DNA from: Ostreibacterium oceani
GTDB lineage: Bacteria; Pseudomonadota; Gammaproteobacteria; Cardiobacteriales; Ostreibacteriaceae
Direction of reading: 5' to 3'
Assembly (NCBI RefSeq): GCF_009362845.1
Contig: NZ_WHNW01000001.1
Coordinates: 62,001-126,000, forward strand
Length of the DNA: 64,000 nt
Made by a program: the position numbers and the translations under genes. The notes below the pieces were generated by a model. That model was given only the letters and a program-made list of their open reading frames with translations. It did no database searches and was not told where the DNA came from. Within the stretch, counting starts at the first letter, position 1; the number at the start of each line of letters is the position of its first letter. Positions 36,065-44,998 of the stretch are shown here, piece by piece.

Positions 36065-38446
36065 ATGAAATATAATGTCTTACCCTTGCGCGATGTGGTT
36101 ATTTACCCAGGCGTGGTTGCGCCGCTTTTTGTGGGGCGAGAAAAATCAATTCAGTCGATAGAGGCGGCTGCTCACGAAAAGATGCAAATCGTGTTGGTGA
36201 CACAAAAGTCCGCCGAGGTTGAGCAACCCAAGCCAGACGATGTCTATCAGATTGCCACCTTGGCAGATATTATCCAGATCATGAAGCTACCCGATGGCAC
36301 GGTTAAATTGTTGGTCGAAGGGCGTTCACGCGTTGAAGTCGATGCCTTTTTGGACGATGACTTGATGCAATGTGAAGCCACTGAGTTGGCCGAAAACAAC
36401 CACATCAGTGAAGCAGAAGCAAAGTCTATTCGAAAAATTTTATTGGGTTTATTTGAGCGCTATATCAAAACCCAGCAAAAAGAATCAAATGAATTGGTGA
36501 AATTAATTAATGACATTGATGACACGGGGTTATTTTGCGATGCAATTGCCTCGCATTTGCAAATAAAAGTCAGCGATCGGGTGGATTTGTTGCTTAAAAC
36601 GGATATTCAGGATCGTGCCGCAACACTGGCGACGCTGATTGAGCAAGAGCTCGGTGTTTGGGCATTGGAAAAATCCATACGCAACCGCGTCAAAGAGCAA
36701 ATGGACAAAAATCAAAAAGAATACTACCTCAATGAGCAGGCCAAAGCGATTCAAAAAGAGCTAGAAATCTTGGATGAAACCAAAAGCGATTTTGGACAGG
36801 TAGAGGCAGACATTCGCGCGGCAAAAATGCCCGAAGTGGTCGAGAAAAAATGCCTAGATGAGCTTGATAAACTAAAACGCATGCCGCCAATGTCCTCAGA
36901 AGCCACTGTGTTGCGAAACTATCTAGAAAACATGGTTGACTTCCCGTGGTCAAAATCAACGGCGCTACACGACAATTTGGCGCAAGCGCAAGACATCCTT
37001 GATGCGTCGCATTTTGGTTTGACCAAGGTGAAAGAGCGGATTGTGGAGTATCTTGCCGTGCAGCAGCGCAAAAAAAAGCCCTCGGGCAGTATTTTGTGTT
37101 TGGTTGGGCCACCAGGCGTGGGTAAAACCTCAATTGGTAAGAGTATCGCTGAGGCGGTCAATCGACAGTATATCCGTGTCGCATTAGGCGGTGTGCGTGA
37201 CGAGGCTGAGATTCGTGGGCATCGCCGAACCTACATTGGCGCGATGCCAGGCAAAATAGTACAAAATATCACCAAGGCAGGTGTCAATAACCCGTTGTTT
37301 TTGCTCGATGAGGTCGATAAGATGGGGATGGATCATCGGGGTGACCCAGCTTCTGCCATGCTAGAAGTGCTGGACCCTGAGCAAAATCATACGTTTAACG
37401 ATCACTATATGGAAGTTGATATTGATTTATCTAATGTGATGTTTTTGGCCACCGCAAACAGCACCAATATTTCAGGTCCCTTACTCGACCGTATGGAGTT
37501 GATTCGTATCCCTGGCTATACCGAGGGTGAGAAATTTTCGATTGCTAAGCAGTATTTGTTACCCAGAAATATTGAGCGTAGTGGTCTAAAAGCAAATGAA
37601 ATCAGCATGACAGATAAAGCGTTGAGTTTGATTGTTTCGGATTATACGCGTGAAGCAGGCGTGCGTCAGTTAGACCGTGAAATCGCCAAAGTATGCCGCA
37701 AAGTGGTGACCAAAATTGCGTTGAGCGATTGTGATAAATGCGCCATCAGCCAGAATAATTTGGCTGACTTTTTAGGGGTGGCGAAATACAAACGCGATAC
37801 GGCCGCGCAAACGGCGAGTATCGGTCGTATTAGTGGCTTGGCATGGACATCTGTTGGTGGTGAGTTGCTAAATATCGAAGTCGCTGTCCTGCCAGGAAAA
37901 GGCAAGGTGGCGCTGACAGGCAAGCTAGGCGAAGTGATGCAAGAGTCCGTACAGGCCGCGATGACGGTTGTTAAATCGCATGTCGCGGATTTGGGTGTGT
38001 CGGCTAAGTTTTTCCAAGAGCATGACTTTCATATCCACTTACCTGAGGCGGCTACGCCCAAAGACGGACCAAGCGCTGGCGTGGCGATTGCCACGGCGTT
38101 ACTATCAGCGGTGATGCAAGTGCCGATTAGTCATACGATTGCGATGACAGGTGAGGTGACTTTGCAAGGCAATGTGCTTGAAATCGGGGGATTAAAAGAA
38201 AAATTATTCGCCGCGGCGCGTGAAAATATTGAGCGTGTTTTCATCCCAGAAGCCAATGCGAAGGATTTGGCGGAAATACCCGCTGAAATCCTATCTGCGC
38301 TAAATATTAAGCCCGTTAGCAAAATCGAGAGCGTTTTTGCAGAGGTTTTTTCTAATCAGCTGAATAAAAAGAGCAAAAAAGAAAGCCCCATGCCGTTGGT
38401 CGAAAAATACATGCAAACAAACCAAGCTTCAGAGTCCACGCATTGA
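36065..38446 (+). CDS. lon: ATP-dependent protease Lon
   Basis: Cytoplasmic AAA+ serine protease degrading misfolded and short-lived regulatory proteins. N-terminal substrate-binding domain (LPLRDVVIYPGVVAPLFVGRE), coiled-coil helical part, Walker A GPPGVGKTSIGKS, Walker B NPLFLLDEVDKMG, and a C-terminal peptidase domain with the catalytic Ser in KDGPSAGVAIATALLS and Lys in GGLKEKLFAAARE. Length 793 aa against 784 in E. coli; the C-terminal tail (KKSKKESPMPLVEKYMQ) is slightly long. Lies upstream of hupB as in most gammaproteobacteria. Confidence 0.98.
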   Translation: MKYNVLPLRDVVIYPGVVAPLFVGREKSIQSIEAAAHEKMQIVLVTQKSAEVEQPKPDDVYQIATLADIIQIMKLPDGTVKLLVEGRSRVEVDAFLDDDLMQCEATELAENNHISEAEAKSIRKILLGLFERYIKTQQKESNELVKLINDIDDTGLFCDAIASHLQIKVSDRVDLLLKTDIQDRAATLATLIEQELGVWALEKSIRNRVKEQMDKNQKEYYLNEQAKAIQKELEILDETKSDFGQVEADIRAAKMPEVVEKKCLDELDKLKRMPPMSSEATVLRNYLENMVDFPWSKSTALHDNLAQAQDILDASHFGLTKVKERIVEYLAVQQRKKKPSGSILCLVGPPGVGKTSIGKSIAEAVNRQYIRVALGGVRDEAEIRGHRRTYIGAMPGKIVQNITKAGVNNPLFLLDEVDKMGMDHRGDPASAMLEVLDPEQNHTFNDHYMEVDIDLSNVMFLATANSTNISGPLLDRMELIRIPGYTEGEKFSIAKQYLLPRNIERSGLKANEISMTDKALSLIVSDYTREAGVRQLDREIAKVCRKVVTKIALSDCDKCAISQNNLADFLGVAKYKRDTAAQTASIGRISGLAWTSVGGELLNIEVAVLPGKGKVALTGKLGEVMQESVQAAMTVVKSHVADLGVSAKFFQEHDFHIHLPEAATPKDGPSAGVAIATALLSAVMQVPISHTIAMTGEVTLQGNVLEIGGLKEKLFAAARENIERVFIPEANAKDLAEIPAEILSALNIKPVSKIESVFAEVFSNQLNKKSKKESPMPLVEKYMQTNQASESTH

Positions 38447-38466
38447 CAAATTAACTTAAAAATACA

Positions 38467-38495
38467 TTGACAGATTTTAGGGTTTTAGGTATAAA
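38467..38495 (+). promoter_or_regulatory. Near-consensus sigma-70 promoter of hupB
   Basis: TTGACA (38467-38472), 17-bp spacer, TATAAA (38490-38495), starting 20 bp after the lon stop and about 65 bp before the hupB ATG. Strong, as expected for an abundant DNA-binding protein. Confidence 0.82.
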
Positions 38496-38559
38496 TTTAG
38501 CCTGTTATTCCGCACTGGATATAACGTTTCAATAAACAACAATTAAAGGTAGCATAAGG

Positions 38560-38832
38560 ATGAATAAAACAGAATTAGTCGACTCAGTCGCAAAATCAGC
38601 AGATATTTCAAAAGCAGCCGCTAACAGAGCCGTGGATGCGGTCGTTGAATCAGTCACTAAAGCCCTTAAAAAAGGGGATAAGGTTACATTGATTGGTTTT
38701 GGTACCTTTGAGGTTCGTAAGCGTGCCGCGCGTACTGGTCGTAACCCACGTACGGGTGAAGAGCTCAAAATCAAAGCCTCTAAAGTACCAGCATTCAAAG
38801 CAGGTAAACAACTTAAAGACGCTGTTAAGTAA
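38560..38832 (+). CDS. hupB: DNA-binding protein HU
   Basis: Small histone-like nucleoid protein that bends DNA. The 90-aa length is exact for HU. It starts [20 protein letters not shown], has the core [20 protein letters not shown] and the DNA-contacting beta-arm motif [23 protein letters not shown] with the intercalating proline. Position after lon points to the HU-beta type. AAGGT before the ATG is the ribosome-binding site. Flanked by its own promoter and terminator. Confidence 0.98.
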   Translation: MNKTELVDSVAKSADISKAAANRAVDAVVESVTKALKKGDKVTLIGFGTFEVRKRAARTGRNPRTGEELKIKASKVPAFKAGKQLKDAVK

Positions 38833-38881
38833 TTTTCGCTAAGTAATTTCCGTTAGGTAATTACTTAGTTGTTATGGCAGA

Positions 38882-38918
38882 GGGTGCTTGCGGTTACTAG
38901 CAAGCACCCTTGGTTTAT
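38882..38918 (+). terminator. Rho-independent terminator of hupB
   Basis: Perfect 10-bp stem GGGTGCTTGC / GCAAGCACCC (38882-38891 and 38900-38909) with an 8-base loop, followed by TTGGTTT. Confidence 0.8.
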
Positions 38919-39217
38919 ATGGTGGTTTGTATAGTTGGCTTATATGCTTGGCTGATAAGCCACTTACAAGCTGATTACAAGCTAACTGCACGCTAACTGC
39001 ACACTGATGCTTGTCAGATTGGCGCAGTGAGGCGCCCTGCTTGTTGCTAGGTCTTATTGCATAGGTTTTATTGCATAGGTCTTATTGACTTACTGCCTTA
39101 GTGCCTAGCATACGGGTCACCATGATGGCGGATCATATAGTCAGCGATAATAACTGGCTGTAATCGTTTGCCATCAGTTTACCATCAGTTTGCCATAATA
39201 GGTGTCTAGCACTTATT
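38919..39217. other. Intergenic region upstream of tRNA-Asp
   Basis: About 300 bp holding imperfect tandem repeats: GCTAACTGCAC-type (38982-39004), CATAGGTTTTATTG/CATAGGTCTTATTG (about 39060-39088) and CATCAGTTTACCATCAGTTTGCCAT (39170-39196). No gene seen. A tRNA promoter is expected here but no clean match was found. Confidence 0.6.
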
Positions 39218-39294
39218 GGAGCGGTAGTTCAGCTGGTTAGAATACCTGCCTGTCACGCAGGGGGTCGCGGGTTCGAATCCCGTCCGTTCCGCCA
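39218..39294 (+). tRNA. tRNA-Asp (anticodon GTC)
   Basis: 77 bases folding as a complete cloverleaf: acceptor GGAGCGG pairs with CCGTTCC (one G-U), D arm GTTC-AGC...GAAT, anticodon stem CCTGC/GCAGG with loop CTGTCAC (anticodon GTC), T arm GCGGG-TTCGAAT-CCCGT. The 3' CCA is encoded. Followed six bases later by a clear terminator. Confidence 0.97.
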
Positions 39295-39300
39295 ATACCA

Positions 39301-39341
39301 AAAACCCACATAGTCATTGATGATTATGTGGGTTTTATTTT
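39301..39341 (+). terminator. Rho-independent terminator after tRNA-Asp
   Basis: AAAACCCACATA (39301-39312) pairs perfectly with TATGTGGGTTTT (39325-39336), extended by weak pairs towards the loop and followed by ATTTT. Confidence 0.85.
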
Positions 39342-39437
39342 GCCTGTCTGTTTACTGTGTCTGTTTGCTATATGCGCCTACCAGTTAGGTTTAACGGTCT
39401 CGCCTGCCTATTTGACCTAACAGAGTTTACTAAACGA

Positions 39438-40901
39438 CTACGCAGTTAATGTTTTTATTGCATGTATGAATGAGTCAAGTTCTTTGGCATAACTTGCATC
39501 ATCGAGCAGGGTGTGCCCAAGGAGTAGGTGCTGGCAATCTTGAAAACGATATACGCTTATGCCCAGTTCATGCTGTTTGAAATGCTCACTTAACTGCCTT
39601 GAATCTAAATCAGAAAACCGATCATCTAAACGTAAACTGATATTCATGCCGCTGATAGAATCCGTAATTGAGAAGTAACCTTTTGCATAGCGCTGCAAAT
39701 AATCGCACGCGCGCTTGCGGCGGAAATTGTACACGGCACGGCAATGGGCTAGATGTGTGCTGAGATAACCATACTGCATAAAAAGCCCCAGTTGTTGCTG
39801 CTGCAAATAACTGGCTTGCAATCCGAGTGTATTCATTGCCGAAACAATAGGTGAAATGAGTGCAGGCGGTACGACGAGCCAGCCCATTCGAAGCGCCGGC
39901 ATGAGTAGTTTGCTCATGGTGCCGATATGAATAATATGCGCAGCGCGGGAGGTCGCCAAAATAGACGGCGGTGGGTGATGGTTATAGCTGTATTCGGCGG
40001 CATAATCATCTTCAATGAGCCAGCTTTGCCACGCTTGCGTTGCTTGGACGAGCGCCTGCCTTCGCGCTGGTGTCATTGTAATGCCAGTTGGAAATTGAAT
40101 TGCGGCACTGGTGATGACTATTTTTGGCTGTTGTTTTTTATGTCTTATATTCACAGGTACTTGCATTCCCTGATTATCTAATGGCGAGGTGATTATGTCT
40201 AATCCAGCTTGTTTTAGCGCAGAGACTGTTCCAGTCCAGCAAGGTGATTCTACTAGGGCGATATCTCCGCTATTGCAAAGCAACGTGGCAAGCAAGCTTT
40301 GTGCGCCTTGGCTGCCAGTTGTGATGATGACTTGCTGCGGTTGCACATTCGTAATGCCGCGGTATTGTGCAAGAAACGTGCATAACTGTTGCTTAAGTAA
40401 TGGTAAGCCGCCATCACGGTGATACCATTTCGGGCTGCTGTTTAATGCCATCGCTGCGACGCGTTGCCATTGTTTAAGTGGAAATAAACGAAAATCAGGC
40501 ATGCTCGGTGTCAGTGGAAATTCTCTCGTTTGACTTCGGTTTGGATAGTTGCGGCTGTTCGCGATGCGTTGTCCGCGTGTCGATAACGCTATTTTTGGTG
40601 GTGTCGCATGTGATTTTTTCGACTGGTCGGGGGGAGGTGATTGCGTACTTGGTACGCAAACCCGCGTCCCCCCTTTACCAAACCCGGCGACGATGGCGTC
40701 AAGTTTTAGCATGTCATAGGCTTCGACCACTACGCCACGGGAAATGTTCAGTGTTGCGGCCAGCTGCCGTGTGGCTGGAAGGCGCTCATGATACGTCAGT
40801 TGTCCTTGCATTATTTGTTGATGCAACAATTGATATAGCTGACGCGCTAATGCAATGGTGCCGTTTGGTTGTAGTTGCAGCTGTGCTATGTCGATTGGCA
40901 T
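39438..40901 (-). CDS. MocR-type transcriptional regulator (GntR winged helix fused to aminotransferase-like domain)
   Basis: PLP-responsive regulator of 487 aa. The N-terminal winged helix (YERLPATRQLAATLNISRGVVVEAYDML, about 35-65) is joined by a Ser/Pro/Lys-rich linker (about 90-135) to a class I aminotransferase-fold domain with the PLP lysine in HIGTMSKLLMPALRMGW. Family members such as PdxR, GabR and TauR control vitamin B6 or amino-acid genes. It is divergent from a LysE exporter and an FMN-binding PNPOx-like gene, its likely targets. Candidate operator repeats fill the 137-bp gap. Confidence 0.93.
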   Translation of the reverse strand: MPIDIAQLQLQPNGTIALARQLYQLLHQQIMQGQLTYHERLPATRQLAATLNISRGVVVEAYDMLKLDAIVAGFGKGGTRVCVPSTQSPPPDQSKKSHATPPKIALSTRGQRIANSRNYPNRSQTREFPLTPSMPDFRLFPLKQWQRVAAMALNSSPKWYHRDGGLPLLKQQLCTFLAQYRGITNVQPQQVIITTGSQGAQSLLATLLCNSGDIALVESPCWTGTVSALKQAGLDIITSPLDNQGMQVPVNIRHKKQQPKIVITSAAIQFPTGITMTPARRQALVQATQAWQSWLIEDDYAAEYSYNHHPPPSILATSRAAHIIHIGTMSKLLMPALRMGWLVVPPALISPIVSAMNTLGLQASYLQQQQLGLFMQYGYLSTHLAHCRAVYNFRRKRACDYLQRYAKGYFSITDSISGMNISLRLDDRFSDLDSRQLSEHFKQHELGISVYRFQDCQHLLLGHTLLDDASYAKELDSFIHAIKTLTA

Positions 40902-40947
40902 TATGGTCTATTTGTTGTTCGTTTATGGTTCTTTATATTAAACCATA
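40902..40947. promoter_or_regulatory. Candidate MocR operator between the divergent genes
   Basis: TATGGT occurs twice as a direct repeat 22 bp apart (40902-40907, 40924-40929), and the second copy forms an inverted repeat with AACCATA (TATGGTT at 40924-40930, AACCATA at 40941-40947, 10-bp spacer). Direct plus inverted half-sites are typical of MocR-family operators, and the site lies directly at the regulator start, suggesting autoregulation. Confidence 0.5.
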
Positions 40948-41038
40948 ATAAGTTATCATGAGTAAACAAATTGCGTACTTGTAGAGGCGAACTTATTACC
41001 TTGCAAGGTCAGCAGTATTTAATCTAACGAGGTGATGT

Positions 41039-41650
41039 ATGACAGCAACGTATTTTGTATCCTGGCTTTTAGTAATGGCGCCGTTAGTGATGAGTCCAGG
41101 ACCTGCCAACTTGGTATTTGCCGCAAGTGGTGCAAAATTTGGTGTGCGCAACTCTGTTGCTTTACTGGTAGGGGTTGATTTAACTTTTGTGCTGTATTCG
41201 ATTATTTTTGGATTTGGGCTGGGGTATTTTTTACAAGAAAATGCGTTCATTTACAGCGCGGTTAAAATTATCGGTGTGGGATATTTGTTATACCTAACTT
41301 ACAAGTTCGTGAAATCACCGATGATTCATCATCAAACGGCAAATGGTGATAAAACACAGGATCGCTATACTTTTATGGATGGTGTGATTGTGAACCTAAC
41401 GAACCCTAAAGCTTGGGCGATGTTAATAACTATGTTTGCGGTGTTTGTTGACGGCAGCTTTGATGAGACGCTGCAAATCTGGCTTTTAGTTGCCTGGTTA
41501 TTCGTGTTAAACGTGTTGACGCATTTTTTGTGGATCTACATGGGCAGTCAGCTGGTAAAACTGTTAGGCGATGCGCGATATGAATTTTTAATTAGAGTAC
41601 TTTTTGGTGTGTGTATGCTGGCGGTGGTCGTTTGGTTATTGCTCGAATAA
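41039..41650 (+). CDS. LysE family translocator (amino-acid exporter)
   Basis: Inner-membrane exporter of 203 aa with six hydrophobic segments. The LysE/RhtB hallmark is present: VMSPGPANLVFAASGAKFGVRNSVALLVGVDLTF at residues 17-50, and NLTNPKAWAMLITMF near residue 120. Family members export lysine, threonine, homoserine, leucine or cysteine; which applies here cannot be told. GAGGTG precedes ATG 41039. Divergently arranged with the MocR regulator. Confidence 0.92.
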   Translation: MTATYFVSWLLVMAPLVMSPGPANLVFAASGAKFGVRNSVALLVGVDLTFVLYSIIFGFGLGYFLQENAFIYSAVKIIGVGYLLYLTYKFVKSPMIHHQTANGDKTQDRYTFMDGVIVNLTNPKAWAMLITMFAVFVDGSFDETLQIWLLVAWLFVLNVLTHFLWIYMGSQLVKLLGDARYEFLIRVLFGVCMLAVVVWLLLE

Positions 41651-41707
41651 CTGCGCCAAGGGGATTTGTAAAATAGACAAGATAATTATTTATAGCAGGT
41701 GAAACAA

Positions 41708-42361
41708 ATGAAAAATTCCAGCATAGCGGTCAGACAAGCAAGACAACGTGCGCACTATGACCAAGAAACACTGTATGACATCATTGATGCGGCGTTGATG
41801 GCAGTGGTCAGCGTCACCATTGACGCAAAGCCCATTGCCATACCAATGGTGATTGCGCGCATAGATAATGCGATTTATTTACATGGCTCGAATCAGTCGC
41901 GCCTCATGAAGCATTTAGCGTCCGGTGCGCCGGTGTGTATCTGCATCGCGCACCTTGATGGATTGGTAGTGGCGCGCTCTGGTATGCATTGTTCAGCGAA
42001 TTATCGTTCGGCGGTGATTCATGGCCAAGGCACTGTCATTGCCGATGAAGACAAAGCGCAATTGCTTTATGACATTGTCGAGCGCATTATTCCTAATTCA
42101 CGCCATGATTTTCGCGAGCATTTAGCGAAAGAGGTAAAAGCGACTACTTTGATTGCCATTGAGCTTGATCAATTTGCCTGCAAAATACGCACGGGCAGAC
42201 CAAAGGACGATGACGCGGATCTAAATTTGCCCTATTGGGCGGGCGTCATTCCAGTAGAGCAGAACTTTGGAGCGCCAATTGATGCGCCAGATTTGCCAGA
42301 GAGCATTGAAACCCCAGCGTATGCCATAAATTATCGGCGCCATACTAGCCATAATGTTTAG
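41708..42361 (+). CDS. Pyridoxamine 5'-phosphate oxidase-like FMN-binding protein
   Basis: Split-barrel flavoprotein-type protein of 217 aa. Regions RAHYDQETLYDIIDAALMAVVSVTI, YLHGSNQSRLMKHLASGAPVCICIAHLDGLVVARS and AKEVKATTLIAIELDQFACKIRTGRPKDD fit the PNPOx-like/NimA-related group, not true PdxH. I use ATG 41708 with AGGTGA upstream; a GTG at 41699 is in frame but less likely. It lies 57 bp after the LysE gene, probably in one transcript. Function is not known; a flavin-dependent reduction is inferred from the fold. Confidence 0.83.
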   Translation: MKNSSIAVRQARQRAHYDQETLYDIIDAALMAVVSVTIDAKPIAIPMVIARIDNAIYLHGSNQSRLMKHLASGAPVCICIAHLDGLVVARSGMHCSANYRSAVIHGQGTVIADEDKAQLLYDIVERIIPNSRHDFREHLAKEVKATTLIAIELDQFACKIRTGRPKDDDADLNLPYWAGVIPVEQNFGAPIDAPDLPESIETPAYAINYRRHTSHNV

Positions 42362-42404
42362 TGAACCAATTTAGTCGCCGATTACTGACTTGCCCGTTGA
42401 GTGA

Positions 42405-43634
42405 TTAATCAAACCAATGCTGGGTTTTTTTACAGATGGCGACGAGGAGCAGCATCAACGGAACTTCGATTAATACCCCGACGACGGTGGCAAGTGCTGC
42501 GCCCGAAGATAACCCGAATAACATGACAGCGGTGGCGATGGCGACCTCAAAGTGGTTTGAGGCGCCAATCATCGCGGCAGGGGCGGCGTCTTGGTATGAA
42601 AGTTTGAGCCATTTGGCTAGGGCATAGCCAATGGCAAAAATAACCAGTGTCTGTAGCGTTAGCGGGACGGCAATCCACAGAATAGTCAGCGGGTTTGCTA
42701 AAATTTGCTCGCCTTTAAAGCTAAACAATAGCACCAAAGTAATCAATAAGGCAGTAATCGTAATGGGCGTGAGTACGCGTAAAAATCGTTGGTTAAACCA
42801 CGCTTCGCCACGACTTGCGATGAGCCATTTGCGTGACGCATAGCCTGCCGCGAGGGGCAATGCAACATAGACCATAACCGATAACAATAGGGCTTGCCAA
42901 GGAATCGGTAGTTGTCCAACGCCTAATAAAAAACCGCCCAATGTGCCGTAAAGTACCAACATCAGTAGTGAGTTAATGGCGACCATAACCAACGTCAGCG
43001 CGTCGTTGCCACGGGCTAAATACCCCCAGACTAAGACCATCGCCGTACACGGCGCAATCCCTAGTAAAATACAGCCAGCAAAATAACTACGCCACAATGG
43101 GATTTCTAGCATTTTAACGCCTTCGTGGAGTACAACAGTGCCGACACCGTGCGTTGCCCCCACGGGTAAGTCGAGCCCAAATGGCATTTTTACCAAATCC
43201 ATCGCCGTATCGCCGATAAAGCCATAAAATAAAAAACCTAAGAAAAATAGGGCAATGCCATACATCGTAAACGGCTTGATGCACCAATTGATGAATAAGG
43301 TCAGCAATACGGGGCGGTGGCTTTTCCCTGCTTTGACAACCGCATCAAAATCGATTTTGACCATGATGGGGTACATCATAAAAAACAGGCAAATGGCAAT
43401 CGGAATAGAAATCACGGGGGCGCCATTGACATGAATCGCCATGCTATCCAATTGGGTTGCTAAATTTGGCGCGATTTTACCGAGTGCAATACCGATGATG
43501 ATACAGCTACCGACCCAAACGCTTAGGTAGCGTTCAAACAGGCTTTTCATTTGTCGATTGTTGTCTGAGGGATTGTCTGTCGCATGGTTTGTTGCGTTGT
43601 TTGGTGCATTGTTTGAGGTGCTGTTTTTGTTCAT
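42405..43634 (-). CDS. ACR3-family arsenite efflux transporter
   Basis: Exports As(III) from the cytoplasm. The 409-aa protein has ten hydrophobic segments; landmarks are [19 protein letters not shown] near the N terminus, the conserved cysteine in [21 protein letters not shown], and [21 protein letters not shown] near the C terminus. An extra N-terminal leader ([20 protein letters not shown]...) of Asn/Thr/Ala repeats has been added; the in-frame ATG at residue 28 (MKSLFERY) is a plausible alternative start. It follows the ArsR-type repressor on the same strand, separated by a 13-bp repeat array. No arsenate reductase is present here. Confidence 0.93.
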   Translation of the reverse strand: MNKNSTSNNAPNNATNHATDNPSDNNRQMKSLFERYLSVWVGSCIIIGIALGKIAPNLATQLDSMAIHVNGAPVISIPIAICLFFMMYPIMVKIDFDAVVKAGKSHRPVLLTLFINWCIKPFTMYGIALFFLGFLFYGFIGDTAMDLVKMPFGLDLPVGATHGVGTVVLHEGVKMLEIPLWRSYFAGCILLGIAPCTAMVLVWGYLARGNDALTLVMVAINSLLMLVLYGTLGGFLLGVGQLPIPWQALLLSVMVYVALPLAAGYASRKWLIASRGEAWFNQRFLRVLTPITITALLITLVLLFSFKGEQILANPLTILWIAVPLTLQTLVIFAIGYALAKWLKLSYQDAAPAAMIGASNHFEVAIATAVMLFGLSSGAALATVVGVLIEVPLMLLLVAICKKTQHWFD

Positions 43635-43653
43635 TTTTATGGCTCTCGTTATC

Positions 43654-43705
43654 GGCTTTCGTTATTGGTTTTCGTTATTGGTTTTCGTTATTGGTTTTCG
43701 TTATT
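43654..43705 (+). repeat. 13-bp tandem array between arsR and acr3
   Basis: GGCTTTCGTTATT followed by three exact copies of GGTTTTCGTTATT, filling most of the 73-bp gap between the two ars genes. Confidence 0.93.
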
Positions 43706-43707
43706 GG

Positions 43708-44085
43708 CTAATGCGTTGATAATTTACATAGTTTTTGGTCGGCGGCACTGGCGACGATAATCGCTGCCAATCGTGTGGTATCTGCTTGGCAAGTCGCATC
43801 GGATTGAAAGGTTTGAATTAGCGTGGGTTGTAGTGCTTGTACCAGGGGATTGTCGGTATTTAAGCGATAATATACCCAGCGCCCCTGTTTGTTCCGCCGC
43901 ACCCAATCCGCCGCAATTAATAGCGCCATATGGCGGGTTATTGTTGCGTTGGCAAAGCCGAGTAATTCACTGAGATGACAGGCACATAGCTCGTCGTAGG
44001 TGCATAATGCTGCGATAATTCGCAAGCGACTGAGGTCGGATAGGGCTTTGAATTGTTGAGACATTTTATTCATGATTTTATTCAT
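43708..44085 (-). CDS. ArsR/SmtB family metalloid-responsive repressor
   Basis: Winged-helix repressor of 125 aa (118 if started at the third ATG, 44064). The recognition region is ELCACHLSELLGFANATITRHMALL; Cys34 and Cys36 match the CxC sensor of classical ArsR (ELCVCDL type). The beta-wing GRWVYYRLN and further C-terminal cysteines follow. Directly upstream of the ACR3 pump, so arsenite-induced release of repression is the expected mode. Three Met codons within eight residues leave the exact start open. Confidence 0.92.
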   Translation of the reverse strand: MNKIMNKMSQQFKALSDLSRLRIIAALCTYDELCACHLSELLGFANATITRHMALLIAADWVRRNKQGRWVYYRLNTDNPLVQALQPTLIQTFQSDATCQADTTRLAAIIVASAADQKLCKLSTH

Positions 44086-44134
44086 GGTTAGTGGTGCGGC
44101 TTAGTGTTTTTTGCATTTTAATTTTTTATAGTTT

Positions 44135-44160
44135 AATAGTTAGCTAATTAACTAACTATT
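44135..44160. promoter_or_regulatory. Candidate ArsR operator
   Basis: AATAGTTAG (44135-44143) and its exact complement CTAACTATT (44152-44160) are separated by 8 bp, 50-75 bp upstream of arsR in an AT-rich promoter-like region. Symmetry and position suit a dimeric repressor. Confidence 0.6.
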
Positions 44161-44181
44161 AGTTTACGGTGAGTGTTGCCG

Positions 44182-44237
44182 CTTGTCAATACAAAGTGTC
44201 AATACAAGGCGCCGATACAAGGTGCCGATGCAAGGTG
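44182..44237 (+). repeat. Degenerate 13-bp tandem array upstream of arsR
   Basis: About four units of period 13 (GTGTCAATACAAG, GCGCCGATACAAG, GTGCCGATGCAAG) in the arsR/lptE gap. A GTGATTGGGGGC repeat follows at about 44298-44322. Confidence 0.85.
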
Positions 44238-44377
44238 CTGGTTATCGGTATCGGATTATTTGCCTTGAAGTCGTTGCGGGGTAGGCTACTAGGTTAACGT
44301 GATTGGGGGCGTGATTGGGGGCCTGATTGGTATAGGGGCTGGATGAAACAGAGGTTGAATGAGGCAGGGCTAGCGAT

Positions 44378-44998
44378 TTAAAAAGCAGTTAAATAGTGCA
44401 TGATGCGGTAGGCTAAATCGCGCTCAGCGCTGTCTTGGGTGATTTTGGATTGTTCTTCGCCTGCAAGGACTTTGCGGTCGTCTAATTGTACATGGCGTGT
44501 CGAGCTGAGTTGACGCTGCCCGAGCTGAACGCCACTTTGCAAATCGGTTACGGTTACCGTGGTGGTATAGATGCGTTCGTACTCTTTGAGGGAGGCATCG
44601 CTAGACAAGGCAATTTGTCTAGATTGGGTTGTAACGGGTGTGATGTTGACCGCAATGCTGGCGTCATCGATATTGGCGACGGTTTTGCCGCCATTGACGT
44701 TGATTAATCGCTCTAGTTGCCTAGATAATCCGTTGTTTTTCAGTGTGTCAATCGGGTTGACGTAGGTGCTGTCAAATCGCGTTGAAAGCTGTGTGGCGGT
44801 TCCTTTGAGCTGAAAGCCACAGCCGAGGTTGCCTAACATCAACAGACACGACAGACACAACAAAATCCATTGCATGTAGCCGCGTGGCTGTGGCTTTGTT
44901 AATAAGCTTGGTACCATTTGCGGCTGTCCCATTTGCGGTTGTCTCATTAGCGGTCGTGTCGTTTGCGTCTGTGTCGTTTGCGCCCATTTTTTTATCAT
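44378..44998 (-). CDS. lptE: LPS-assembly lipoprotein LptE
   Basis: Outer-membrane lipoprotein that plugs the LptD barrel. Lipobox LMLGNLGC at residues 52-59, then [21 protein letters not shown] and the family pattern of strands with [12 protein letters not shown] at the end. As annotated the lipoprotein signal is preceded by 41 residues of Gln/Thr/Pro repeats ([10 protein letters not shown]); ATG at residue 42 (44875) would give an ideal 18-residue signal peptide but has no ribosome-binding site, whereas 44998 has AAGGC and a 4-bp overlap with leuS. The leuS-lptE order is conserved; holA, usually next, is missing. Confidence 0.85.
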   Translation of the reverse strand: MIKKWAQTTQTQTTRPLMRQPQMGQPQMVPSLLTKPQPRGYMQWILLCLSCLLMLGNLGCGFQLKGTATQLSTRFDSTYVNPIDTLKNNGLSRQLERLINVNGGKTVANIDDASIAVNITPVTTQSRQIALSSDASLKEYERIYTTTVTVTDLQSGVQLGQRQLSSTRHVQLDDRKVLAGEEQSKITQDSAERDLAYRIMHYLTAF

